Shown here piece after piece: positions 7,785 through 14,408 of a stretch of 64,000 nt of DNA. Position 1 is the stretch's first letter; the number at the start of each line of letters is the position of its first letter. The notes under the pieces are model-generated. The model ran no database searches and had not been told where the DNA came from. It saw only the letters and a program-made list of their open reading frames with translations. Location: positions 1 to 64,000 of the IMG/VR virus record IMGVR_UViG_3300035189_000033. The stretch is one strand, 5' to 3'. A program made the position numbers and the translations under genes. This stretch comes from a virus.

Positions 7785-7925
7785 CTACGCTTCTACTTCG
7801 TCAGACCAGTCGGGATACGGATCGCTCTCGGTCGGATACCACCGCGCCCGACGCCGCCGTTCGCGCGCCTCGGCCATGTCGGCTTGTGCGTCGCTGTCGC
7901 CATACTCGCGTTCGTCGTCATCCAT
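7785..7925 (-). CDS. small acidic/basic hypothetical protein, 46 aa
   Basis: ATG 7925 overlaps the stop of the upstream minus-strand gene (ATGA). The product is highly charged: D-D-D-E-R-E at the start, an Arg run in the middle and an acidic end. A GTG at 7928 in the same frame is an alternative start. It is accepted mainly because it continues an unbroken chain of overlapping genes. Confidence 0.45.
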   Translation of the reverse strand: MDDDEREYGDSDAQADMAEARERRRRARWYPTESDPYPDWSDEVEA

Positions 7926-8092
7926 CACTGATCTCCGTCCGCGTCTTCTTCGTCCGGCTCGTCGCTGTCGCACATCGGGCAGTTCGCCGGGCCGGGGCAG
8001 CGCCCTGGCATCTCACCGTGACACTGGCACGCGGAACCCTGACCCGGCATCCGGCCGTAGTCGTCCAATTGATCCTCAGGACACCAACTCAT
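7925..8092 (-). CDS. small Cys-rich protein, 55 aa
   Basis: ATG 8092 overlaps the stop of the next upstream gene. The product contains six cysteines, among them C-Q-C and C-P-x-x-x-N-C-P-M-C, and a very acidic tail. The spacing would suit a small zinc-binding fold. Function unknown. Confidence 0.5.
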   Translation of the reverse strand: MSWCPEDQLDDYGRMPGQGSACQCHGEMPGRCPGPANCPMCDSDEPDEEDADGDQ

Positions 8093-8352
8093 GGCAGCAT
8101 CACCTCGAACATACGCAGCGTGCAGCACGACTCGTCGCTGTCATCGCGCCAGACCTGCAAGCGGTTGTCCCACTCGGCCAGCCCGTCGTGATGCTGGTCC
8201 AGCCGCACCATCGCCACCACATCGCGGGCCGTGGGGTCGACCTCGACCAGCACGCCCGTCAGCCCCGTCTGGAAGATGTCGATCGGGAAAATCTCGATCG
8301 GTGCCGCGATCCGGACGCGCGTGCCGATCGGGGTTGAAAGTGTCAGGCTCAC
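8089..8352 (-). CDS. hypothetical beta-rich protein, 87 aa
   Basis: Starts with GTG 8352 in a GTGA overlap with the upstream stop. The sequence alternates hydrophobic strands (TRVRIAAPIEIFPIDIF, GVLVEVDP, VVAMVRLDQ) and short acidic turns, suggesting a small beta-barrel. No family is recognised. Confidence 0.55.
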   Translation of the reverse strand: MSLTLSTPIGTRVRIAAPIEIFPIDIFQTGLTGVLVEVDPTARDVVAMVRLDQHHDGLAEWDNRLQVWRDDSDESCCTLRMFEVMLP

Positions 8353-8681
8353 AGTGCGTCCCTTTCCGTCGTGGTCAGTGCCGCGCGCAGATGCGCCAGC
8401 TCGCGCTCGTACCGGTCGATATCAATCTCGCCGTGCGCGTGCCGGTCGTGCACCTCGGCGTATTGTTTCGTCGCGCGGGCCTCGTCCCGGGCGGCTGCGA
8501 TCCGCAGGTAGCGTGCCGACGACAGATCCGGGCACGTCCGCGCCATGGCATCGAGGACAGCCAAGACAGGCGTTATGTGGGCGAGGGCGCAGCCGTCCCG
8601 GCGCACCCCGGCGGCGATCCGCTCGCGCTCGCACGCGGCCAGGACAGCGGCCAGGATCGGGTTTCGGTTCGGGTGGCTCAT
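8349..8681 (-). CDS. hypothetical helical protein, 110 aa
   Basis: ATG 8681 chosen over an upstream in-frame start because the upstream gene of the chain ends there: a 9-codon open frame (8707 to 8678) begins at the stop of the membrane peptide gene and ends with a TGA overlapping this ATG. The product is helical with a charged C-terminal segment (DIDRYERELAHLRAALTTTE). Function unknown. Confidence 0.55.
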   Translation of the reverse strand: MSHPNRNPILAAVLAACERERIAAGVRRDGCALAHITPVLAVLDAMARTCPDLSSARYLRIAAARDEARATKQYAEVHDRHAHGEIDIDRYERELAHLRAALTTTERDAL

Positions 8682-8706
8682 CGCGCCGCCCTGATTTCGT
8701 CGTCCA

Positions 8707-8859
8707 TCAGATCCTCCCACGCCGTTCGAGTTCGAGGCAGCGCCGGACCTCGGCCATCTCCGCCTGGAAATCTTCGCGCCGACATGCCTCTTGTTCGCGA
8801 TATTGCACCCATTGCACGGCGAACCAGACGGCGCCGATGAGTCCGAGCACGGTCAGCAT
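8707..8859 (-). CDS. single-pass membrane peptide, 50 aa
   Basis: A gene of 51 codons with a strong ribosome binding site (GGAGGG, 6 bases before the ATG). The N terminus (MLTVLGLIGAVWFAVQWV) is one membrane helix; the rest (YREQEACRREDFQAEMAEVR and on) is a charged helix likely to stay in the cytoplasm. The layout suits a small membrane-anchored accessory protein, possibly part of lysis, but it is too short to assign. Confidence 0.65.
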   Translation of the reverse strand: MLTVLGLIGAVWFAVQWVQYREQEACRREDFQAEMAEVRRCLELERRGRI

Positions 8860-8862
8860 CTT

Positions 8863-9126
8863 TTACCCTCCAATCAGTTTGACAAAGCCGGCACCCGCCG
8901 CGAATAGCGCCGCGCCTGCGCCTAGCAGCGTCGCCGCCAGGGACCAGGGCAGGATCGCCCGGTCGCGCCCCAGCTTCGCCGCCTCGGCCCGCATCTTGGC
9001 CTCCTCGGCGATCAGCTTGCGCTGTTCAGCGATGAATTTCTCGCTTTCGGCCCGCAGCTTCGATTGTTCGGCGAGGTCGCGATCGATGCGCGCGACAATC
9101 CCTTGAAGCGTGGTGGCGTCGCTCAT
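8863..9126 (-). CDS. coiled-coil protein with C-terminal membrane hairpin, 87 aa
   Basis: ATG 9126 overlaps the upstream stop (ATGA) and follows GGAGG. Residues 10-55 are a heptad-like coiled coil (LAEQSKLRAESEKFIAEQRK); residues about 58-85 are hydrophobic and Gly/Ala-rich, enough for one long or two short membrane helices. It sits directly before the 50-residue membrane peptide. A spanin- or holin-accessory role is possible but only inferred. Confidence 0.65.
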   Translation of the reverse strand: MSDATTLQGIVARIDRDLAEQSKLRAESEKFIAEQRKLIAEEAKMRAEAAKLGRDRAILPWSLAATLLGAGAALFAAGAGFVKLIGG

Positions 9127-9347
9127 CACGCCTCCCCCCGCGCCGCGCGTATCGCAGCCTCGACGTCAAACTTCTCGATGCCGTTCTCGGTGCGCGTGGC
9201 GATCAGCATCTTGGTTTCGCGGCCGTATTTGCACCACCACGCCTGCGCCCCCACAGGGCGCCGCTTGAGTGCTGCCAGCACGCCCGCCTCGGTCGCGTAG
9301 ACCGGACGGGTGTGCTCGCCGTGCAGCAGCCTGATCACGTAGGCCAT
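9126..9347 (-). CDS. hypothetical protein, 73 aa
   Basis: ATG 9347 is preceded by GGAGGAGG with 7-8 bases spacing and overlaps the upstream stop (TGATG). The compact sequence MAYVIRLLHGEHTRPVYATE, then a basic strand and an acidic helix, suggests a small alpha/beta domain. No recognised family. Confidence 0.6.
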   Translation of the reverse strand: MAYVIRLLHGEHTRPVYATEAGVLAALKRRPVGAQAWWCKYGRETKMLIATRTENGIEKFDVEAAIRAARGEA

Positions 9348-9847
9348 CAGGCGACCTCCTCCGGGAAGATGTCTGCCAAGGTGCAGCCTGTCACCGTGAT
9401 CTTGCCGACGCCATCGTCGGACACCGCGTAGTGGCTGCCGAGCGTGGGGTGGCGGCCAATCATGCGCTGCGGCCAGTTCTGCGCCGTCCAGATCGAGGGG
9501 AAGCTGCGCGTCTCCGATACGCCGTCAATCGACTGATACCGCACCGTGATCGGCTCGGCCGCACCCTTCGGCATCAGCGCGGCCTCGGTCTGTGCGACCA
9601 CCAGAGACGCCCGGTAATCCGTCGTGGGGTAGTTGTCGCCGACGAAGCTGGTGAACGTGGCGCCCGGCTTCACCGTGTGGAACGCGCCGGATGCCTCAGT
9701 GATCGCGATCGGCCACGCCTTGACCAAGATGCCAACCACGCCTTCGGACGCCACCACCAGCACATCCCCGTCGTGGATGGCGTCGTCACACTGGCTTTCG
9801 TCGTACGCCTCGCCAGTGCTGTCAAACCGGTGAATTTCAACTGCCAT
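9347..9847 (-). CDS. hypothetical protein, 166 aa; first gene of minus-strand cassette
   Basis: The promoter-proximal gene of the cassette. Several beta segments (GDVLVVASEGVVGILVKAWP, RASLVVAQTEAALM, GKITVTGCTLADIF) and few charged helices suggest a compact beta-rich protein. Function unknown. Its start faces the 9848-10028 control region. Confidence 0.6.
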   Translation of the reverse strand: MAVEIHRFDSTGEAYDESQCDDAIHDGDVLVVASEGVVGILVKAWPIAITEASGAFHTVKPGATFTSFVGDNYPTTDYRASLVVAQTEAALMPKGAAEPITVRYQSIDGVSETRSFPSIWTAQNWPQRMIGRHPTLGSHYAVSDDGVGKITVTGCTLADIFPEEVA

Positions 9848-9958
9848 TTTCGTATTCCAACCCCAGGATCGGCGAGGCGCCCGTTACCGATCTGTCAACT
9901 AGGCGCGTCACGCACCACATTCAAGACCGAAATGGTGTCACGTAAACCGGCGCTTTGC

Positions 9959-9989
9959 TTGCTAAGACAATGGCGTGCTGACTATTGTC
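9959..9989 (+). promoter_or_regulatory. candidate promoter with overlapping inverted repeat
   Basis: In the divergent gap between the minus-strand cassette and the packaging operon. TTGCTA (9959-9964), 18 bases and TATTGT (9983-9988) resemble -35 and -10 boxes. GACAAT (9966-9971) and ATTGTC (9984-9989) form a perfect 6-bp inverted repeat with a 12-base spacer overlapping them, as an operator might. The packaging operon starts 40 bases downstream. Match quality is modest. Confidence 0.35.
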
Positions 9990-10028
9990 GCGTGTTCGAT
10001 CAACCGGCTAAACACTCAGGAGAGCATC

Positions 10029-10211
10029 ATGGCGGGGCCACTCGGCACACCATCCCAGGGCGGCACGAAAGCGCCGGAGCAGACCAGCGCGACGCAGGGC
10101 ACGTCGGTCGGCAGCGGCTCGCGCCCAGGCGCAGCGAAGATGCCCATCGAGACCAGCGCCCCACCCGACGCGCACAAGATCAGGCCACCGCCGGACGGCT
10201 GGCTGAAGTAG
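10029..10211 (+). CDS. small Gly/Ser/Pro-rich protein, 60 aa
   Basis: ATG 10029 with GGAG 6-7 bases upstream. The product is low-complexity and probably disordered (MAGPLGTPSQGGTKAPEQTS...). It is the first gene of the packaging operon. Function unknown. Confidence 0.6.
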   Translation: MAGPLGTPSQGGTKAPEQTSATQGTSVGSGSRPGAAKMPIETSAPPDAHKIRPPPDGWLK

Positions 10212-10231
10212 CACCGAGTAGTCATCGTTGC

Positions 10232-10504
10232 ATGGCTGGCAGCAAGCCGGGAGAGCGCAGAGGCGGTCGCGCTCCCGGCGTTCCGAACAAAAAAACCGCT
10301 GATGTCGCCGAGAAGCTTGCCGCGCTGGGCTGCGATCCGATTACCGGCATGGCGCACATCGCGATGGACAACAAAAATCCCCTCGATATTCGCGCGCGGA
10401 TGTATAGCGAACTGGCGCAGTACATCGCGCCCAAGCGCAAGGCGCTGGAACACTCGGCGCAGCCGGGCTTGATCGAGGCGCTGCTGGCGCGGATCGACGA
10501 CTGA
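10232..10504 (+). CDS. probable terminase small subunit-like / DNA-packaging protein, 90 aa
   Basis: The N terminus, KPGERRGGRAPGVPNKKT, is the G-R-x-x-G-x-P-N-K-x-T motif typical of short phage proteins encoded just before large terminases (DUF5681-like). A helical region follows (LDIRARMYSELAQYIAPKRK). Location four genes before the large terminase supports a role in genome recognition. At 90 residues it is shorter than most small terminases, so an accessory role is also possible. Confidence 0.6.
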   Translation: MAGSKPGERRGGRAPGVPNKKTADVAEKLAALGCDPITGMAHIAMDNKNPLDIRARMYSELAQYIAPKRKALEHSAQPGLIEALLARIDD

Positions 10505-10530
10505 CGGAGTAGACTGAGGAGCTGACACCG

Positions 10531-10698
10531 ATGTCCCTGCTGCTGATAATTGTCGTGCTGTTGCTGCTGTTCGGCGGAGGTGGCTTCTACGGCTACCGAT
10601 CGGGGTATTTCGGCGGCGTCAGTCCGCTGGCGATTGTGCTGGTGGTGGTGGTGCTGCTGCTGGTGTTCGGCGGCATCGGCTACCGGGGCGGCTGGTGA
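10531..10698 (+). CDS. two-helix membrane protein, 55 aa (copy 1)
   Basis: Starts MSLLLIIVVLLLLFGGGGFY, then G-Y-R-S-G, then a second hydrophobic helix rich in Val and Leu ending FGGIGYRGGW. Two membrane helices joined by a short Gly-rich turn resemble DUF3309-type proteins and small class II holins. The next gene begins with a nearly identical first helix, so this is a tandem duplication. TGATG overlap with that gene. Confidence 0.7.
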   Translation: MSLLLIIVVLLLLFGGGGFYGYRSGYFGGVSPLAIVLVVVVLLLVFGGIGYRGGW

Positions 10699-10985
10699 TG
10701 TCCCTGCTGCTCATCATTGTCGTGCTGCTGCTGCTGTTCGGCGGTGGCGGTTTCTACGGCTACCGCTCAGGCTGGTATGGCACGCCACCACCGCCGCCGC
10801 TGCCGCCCTATCCCGGCACCCAGACGCAGCCGCTGCCCGGCACCGCGCAGCCGCCGCCGTTGCCTGACAACCGCTACGGCGGCGAGGGCGGCATCAGTCC
10901 GGTCCTGGTGATCCTGCTCGTGCTGCTGCTGCTCGTGCTGCTGGGCGGTGGCTACGGGCTGTTTTATCACCGGGGGATGTACTGA
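10698..10985 (+). CDS. two-helix membrane protein, 95 aa (copy 2, with Pro-rich insert)
   Basis: The first 25 residues repeat copy 1 almost exactly. A Pro/Gln/Thr-rich loop of about 40 residues (PPPPPLPPYPGTQTQPLPG) then separates it from a second helix of Val/Leu. The loop is long enough to cross into or span the periplasm. Start ATG 10698 overlaps the previous stop; a GTG at 10695 is in frame. Possible lysis or envelope role by topology only. Confidence 0.7.
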   Translation: MSLLLIIVVLLLLFGGGGFYGYRSGWYGTPPPPPLPPYPGTQTQPLPGTAQPPPLPDNRYGGEGGISPVLVILLVLLLLVLLGGGYGLFYHRGMY

Positions 10986-10986
10986 G

Positions 10987-11220
10987 ATGCCTGTTCAATA
11001 CATAGCCAGCATGATGTGGTCGACTGACGCGCCAGCTGTGACGACGTGGCACGGCCCCGGCACGCTGGCGACTGTATCGGCTGACGGCGCCGTCGCGATT
11101 GACTGGCCCGCCGTCGAGGCCACCGCCGAAGATCCTGCGTCCGACAAGATCACCTGGGGCGTCGCTAAACTGCTGCTGGCGGCGCGGGACGGCACCGCGA
11201 AACCGCTCGAAGCCCAATGA
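10987..11220 (+). CDS. hypothetical protein, 77 aa
   Basis: ATG 10987 lies 2 bases after the previous stop. The sequence has short beta strands (TLATVSADGAVAIDW) and an acidic, Ala-rich end. It sits immediately before the large terminase. Not recognised. Confidence 0.6.
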   Translation: MPVQYIASMMWSTDAPAVTTWHGPGTLATVSADGAVAIDWPAVEATAEDPASDKITWGVAKLLLAARDGTAKPLEAQ

Positions 11221-11261
11221 GCAAGGATTTGGCGCCCGACGAACTCGCGCGGCTGCTGTGA
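11217..11261 (+). CDS. 14-codon linking open frame before the terminase
   Basis: ATG 11217 overlaps the stop of the previous gene (ATGA), and the TGA at 11259-11261 overlaps the GTG at which the terminase frame can start. It reads MSKDLAPDELARLL, which resembles a terminase N terminus. It may be a coupling peptide, or the true N terminus separated from the rest by a one-base shift. Confidence 0.35.
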   Translation: MSKDLAPDELARLL

Positions 11262-12838
11262 CGGCGAGTGACACCGACGCCGCGCTGGTCCGCCGGCTCC
11301 GCCGCCTGCGTGGCGACCTGCCGCTCTACGCCGCCGAGTGTCTGCGCATCCGCGACAAAGCCGGCGCGCTGGTGCCGCTCGAACTGAACGCCGCACAGCG
11401 CTTCCTCCACGCGCGGATGGAGGACCAAAAGCGGCGCACCGGCAAAGTGCGGTGCCTGATCGGCAAAGGGCGACAGACCGGCGGATCAACCTATGTCGGC
11501 GCGCGGTTCTATCACCGCACCTCGATGCGCCCGGGCGTCAAATGCTACATCCTCTGCCACGAGCAGGAAGCGTCCGACACGCTGTTCGACATGGTCGACT
11601 GTTTCCACGCCAACAACCCCCTGGCCCCGTCCACGGGCGCCTCCAACGCCAAGGAACTGATCTTCAATAAGCTGGGCAGCGGCTATTCCGTCGGCACCGC
11701 CGGCACCAAGGCGGCCGGGCGCAGCTCGACCAACCATCTGCTGCACTGGTCCGAGGTCGCCTACTCGCCGAACGCCGCAGGCCACTCCGCCGGGCTGGTG
11801 CAGACCGTGCCCGACCTGCCCGGCACCGAGATCGTCAAGGAGAGCACCGGCAACGGGCCCGAGGGCGAATTCTACGAGTCCTGGCAGGTCGCGGAAGCCG
11901 GGATGGGCGACTACGAGGCGCTGTTTCTGCCGTGGTTCTGGAGCGAGGATTACGCGCGCGACGTCGAGACAGGGTGCCATCTCGACGAAGAAGAACGCCG
12001 CTACGCCGGCCTGCACAAGCTGTCGCTGGGACAAATGGCGTGGAGAAGGGCGAAGATTTCCGAACTGAAAAGCGAGATCCTGTTTCGGCGGGAATATCCA
12101 GCCACCGCGACCGAGATGTGGGCAGCGACTGGCCGACAATCCTACATCGACCCCGAAACCGTGCTGACCGCGCGCAAGCACAGTGCCGAGGGGCTCGGCC
12201 CGCTGGTGATCGGCGTCGACCCCGCGAGATTCGGGGATGACCGATTCAGCGTGGCATGGCGGCGCGGGCGCAAGGTCAGCAAAGTGGAAAGCCGGATCCA
12301 CATCGGCACGACTGAGGCTTTAGCTTGGCTGCGCGACATCATCGACCAGGACAAACCCGCGCGCATGTTCATCGATGCGGGCGGCGGCGGTGACCGGCTG
12401 TTCGACCTGCTGCACGCCTGGGGCAAGCCGTATTCCGACGTGGTCGTGCTGGTGAACTTCGGATCGAGCCCGCAGACCGAGGTCTTGATCGCCGAGGACG
12501 GCACGCGCCGGGCCGGGCCGAAGAACCGGCGCGCGGAGATGTGGATGCGACTCAAGGAGTGGCTGGGCCAGACCGGCGGTGCCGACATCCCCGACAGCGA
12601 CGCGCTCCAGGCCGACGCGATCGGGCCGGGCTATCACTACTCGACCACCGACCAGCGCCTCGTGCTGGAGAGCAAGGAACAGATGCGGGCGCGCGGCGTG
12701 CGAAGCCCGGACGAGGCCGATGCGGTGGTGCTGACGTTCGCCGAACCGGTGAAGGAACGACCGGCCGACCGACGGCCGCCGATGGTGCGCACCGTGCAGG
12801 CATCGGGCGAGGCGTCAACCGCGTGGCTGGGGGCGTAG
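11258..12838 (+). CDS. terL: terminase large subunit
   Basis: 526 residues from GTG 11258. ATPase domain: deviant Walker A GKGRQTGGST at 69-78, then H-W-S-E at 163-166 as the Walker B/glutamate region. RNase H-like nuclease domain: VIGVDPARFGDD with Asp321, RMFIDAGGGG with Asp373 and SPDEAD with Asp488, giving the expected acidic triad. It would drive ATP-dependent packaging into the procapsid at the portal and cut the concatemer. The start is uncertain because no ATG is available in frame; see the linking frame at 11217. Gene order before the P22-type portal fits. Confidence 0.92.
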   Translation: MTASDTDAALVRRLRRLRGDLPLYAAECLRIRDKAGALVPLELNAAQRFLHARMEDQKRRTGKVRCLIGKGRQTGGSTYVGARFYHRTSMRPGVKCYILCHEQEASDTLFDMVDCFHANNPLAPSTGASNAKELIFNKLGSGYSVGTAGTKAAGRSSTNHLLHWSEVAYSPNAAGHSAGLVQTVPDLPGTEIVKESTGNGPEGEFYESWQVAEAGMGDYEALFLPWFWSEDYARDVETGCHLDEEERRYAGLHKLSLGQMAWRRAKISELKSEILFRREYPATATEMWAATGRQSYIDPETVLTARKHSAEGLGPLVIGVDPARFGDDRFSVAWRRGRKVSKVESRIHIGTTEALAWLRDIIDQDKPARMFIDAGGGGDRLFDLLHAWGKPYSDVVVLVNFGSSPQTEVLIAEDGTRRAGPKNRRAEMWMRLKEWLGQTGGADIPDSDALQADAIGPGYHYSTTDQRLVLESKEQMRARGVRSPDEADAVVLTFAEPVKERPADRRPPMVRTVQASGEASTAWLGA

Positions 12839-12856
12839 TGACAAGTCAGTAGCTGT

Positions 12857-13117
12857 TCATTTCTGGCCTTTCCTGTCGGCACGGCACGCATCGACGCCGG
12901 CCCGAATTTCCGATCGACGCCAGCGCGGACATCGCTTCGAAACGTAATAAGCTGGTGGTACCACGCCGGCCTTGACGTCGCGCCAGAACGTGCTCAATGC
13001 CTGGCGCCGTTCGACCGCGGACTCCTCTGGTGTCAACAGCGGGTCATCGGGCACGTATTTGGGCTTGCGCCGAGCGGGTTTGTCATCGATCGGTGCAGGA
13101 GTATCGTCCTCGTCCAT
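12857..13117 (-). CDS. AlpA/excisionase-like winged-helix regulator, 86 aa
   Basis: The second half, STFWRDVKAGVVPPAYYVSK, then R-C-P-R-W-R-R-S-E-I, is the AlpA/MerR-type pattern in which a helix-turn-helix is followed by a basic wing that contacts DNA. The N terminus is a charged, Pro-rich arm. A perfect palindrome (13128-13147) lies 11 bases upstream of its ATG, suggesting autoregulation. Could act as an excisionase or a transcription regulator; no integrase is present in the window. Confidence 0.75.
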   Translation of the reverse strand: MDEDDTPAPIDDKPARRKPKYVPDDPLLTPEESAVERRQALSTFWRDVKAGVVPPAYYVSKRCPRWRRSEIRAGVDACRADRKGQK

Positions 13118-13429
13118 GTTGGGATCACTGCGTTCATTTGAACGCAGATACCTATGTTTAAGTTTTCAAATGTGCCAGATAGAATAATGCGGCCTTTAGC
13201 GACCGCTAACGCGCCATTTTCTCCCTACGGGAACTACCAAATCTACCGAACAGGACTCCGTCCCTGAATATTTTTGCTACCTTCAGCGCCCTGTTGGCTC
13301 GTTGGGACCACCGGGTTCAACGGACGCGGATCTGATTATGCGTCATTCTCCGTCGGATCGGTGTGGTGTAATTCGGGCTTTTTGCCACATGCCGTGCCCC
13401 ATTTCTCCCGGCCGAAACTGTACGACGAT
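13118..13429. other. non-coding stretch of the regulatory island
   Basis: 312 bases without a convincing gene. It contains the palindrome at 13128-13147 and is richer in A and T than its surroundings. The remaining sequence has short open frames on both strands, none with a credible start. Confidence 0.5.
13128..13147. promoter_or_regulatory. perfect palindrome, candidate operator
   Basis: CTGCGTTCA and TGAACGCAG are exact reverse complements separated by TT. The site lies just upstream of the AlpA-like gene on the minus strand, where an autoregulatory operator would be expected. It has no T-run on either side, so a terminator is less likely. Confidence 0.55.
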
Positions 13430-13624
13430 ATGAATCCCACTAACCGACCTGCTGCGAAACATCCCTGGCCGTTCCCGCGTCGGATGCAGGTGACCGACCA
13501 CCGAACGGGCGTCTCGCAACGTTTGGAAATGGATCGGAACGGGATAACCACGGTGGTCGAGACGTGGGACAAGGAACGCCGGTGCTGGATACCCGCCGTT
13601 GACTCGGGAATGTCCACACGTTGA
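13430..13624 (+). CDS. hypothetical protein, 64 aa
   Basis: Reads like a real small domain: a basic start, then RMQVTDHRTGVSQRLEMDRN followed by G-I-T-T-V-V-E-T-W-D. ATG 13430 is the most plausible start, but no strong ribosome binding site is seen. Its end lies in a 22-base tandem repeat, so the C terminus may be recently altered. Confidence 0.45.
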   Translation: MNPTNRPAAKHPWPFPRRMQVTDHRTGVSQRLEMDRNGITTVVETWDKERRCWIPAVDSGMSTR

Positions 13625-13642
13625 CTCGGGAATGTCCACACG
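13599..13642 (+). repeat. 22-bp perfect tandem duplication
   Basis: Identical units at 13599-13620 and 13621-13642, each starting TTGACTCGGG. The stop codon of the 64-residue open frame lies at the start of the second unit. A recent slippage or duplication event is likely. Confidence 0.8.
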
Positions 13643-13691
13643 CAGCGTAACGAAACGCCAAGGCACAGCCGACCGCACCGGCGGGGGGGGG

Positions 13692-13988
13692 TCAGGTTTC
13701 ACGCGTTTCGGCAGTTCGGCGGCGTCCGCCCATAACCAAGGGCGCGGCGGCCAGCTTCGCGTATGCGACCTCGAACAACTTCTTCGTTTCGATCACGGCT
13801 TTCCCGTTCACGTGCCGCGTCGGGAGCGGCCAAGCCTCAAGAGTGCGAGGCGAGACTGGAAAGATGTGTTCAGATACAAGTCCAGCACCTTTGTGCCTGG
13901 CGACACGGGGTGGCTGCTTCGCCAAAACTTCTAGCAGCTCGGGCGGCAGTGTCTCAGTTCCAGAAAGCCGCGTTTCACAATCGGTCAT
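13692..13988 (-). CDS. excisionase/AlpA-like HTH protein, 98 aa
   Basis: ATG 13988 chosen; a GTG at 14021 would add 11 residues. The core VSPRTLEAWPLPTRHVNGKA, followed by V-I-E-T-K-K-L-F-E-V-A, has the L-E-x-W-P-L-P-x-R turn typical of small phage DNA-binding proteins of the excisionase group. A run of TGTCG elements lies 56 bases upstream. Together with the gene at 12857 it forms a pair of divergent-island regulators. Confidence 0.65.
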   Translation of the reverse strand: MTDCETRLSGTETLPPELLEVLAKQPPRVARHKGAGLVSEHIFPVSPRTLEAWPLPTRHVNGKAVIETKKLFEVAYAKLAAAPLVMGGRRRTAETRET

Positions 13989-14043
13989 ATGGGTCAGTCC
14001 CGTTACGTTGCTCAACGCCACGCAATCTGCCGATGCATTTCCT

Positions 14044-14085
14044 TGTCGCTATTTGTCGTTTGTCGGAATTTGTCGGAATCTGTCG
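14044..14085. repeat. array of five TGTCG elements
   Basis: TGTCG begins at 14044, 14054, 14061, 14071 and 14081: spacings of 10, 7, 10 and 10 bases, close to one helical turn. Two consecutive units are TGTCGGAATT and TGTCGGAATC. The array lies between the minus-strand HTH gene and the portal operon, the usual place for cooperative binding sites. Confidence 0.6.
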
Positions 14086-14183
14086 CCGGGGCATCCGAAG
14101 CCGCACCGACAACCTTAAATTGCGGAAATGGCGGGCAAATGCTACCGGATCAGGCCACGTAACGGCGCGATAGGTGCTCAACG

Positions 14184-14408
14184 ATGCCAGCCGCCTACCT
14201 CAAAGCCCCGGCCGTCGAGCCGCCGCCTGCGCCGCCAGACTTCTGCGACGCGGGCATTCAATACCCGACAGCGATGCACGCCACGCGCATCGCGCGCACC
14301 CGGCCGGGCCGCAGCAACCGCCGCAAACCCGCCGTCTATCTCTGCGACAAGTGCGACAGCTACCACATCGGCGTCGGGTGGGTGATCGATCTGGACGGGG
14401 ACAACTGA
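14184..14408 (+). CDS. small zinc-ribbon-like protein, 74 aa
   Basis: The C-terminal half contains TRPGRSNRRKPAVYLCDKCD, then S-Y-H-I-G. One C-x-x-C plus His could bind a metal. The stop overlaps the portal start as TGATG, suggesting co-translation. Function unknown. Confidence 0.65.
   Translation: MPAAYLKAPAVEPPPAPPDFCDAGIQYPTAMHATRIARTRPGRSNRRKPAVYLCDKCDSYHIGVGWVIDLDGDN

Noticed and set aside
7587-7931. 114-codon plus-strand frame across the convergent junction
   Set aside because: It overlaps the coupled minus-strand genes and has no ribosome binding site or family-like sequence.
12857-14183. Integration module with att site
   Set aside because: Excisionase-like proteins are present, but no integrase or recombinase gene and no tRNA-like target were found anywhere in the window.
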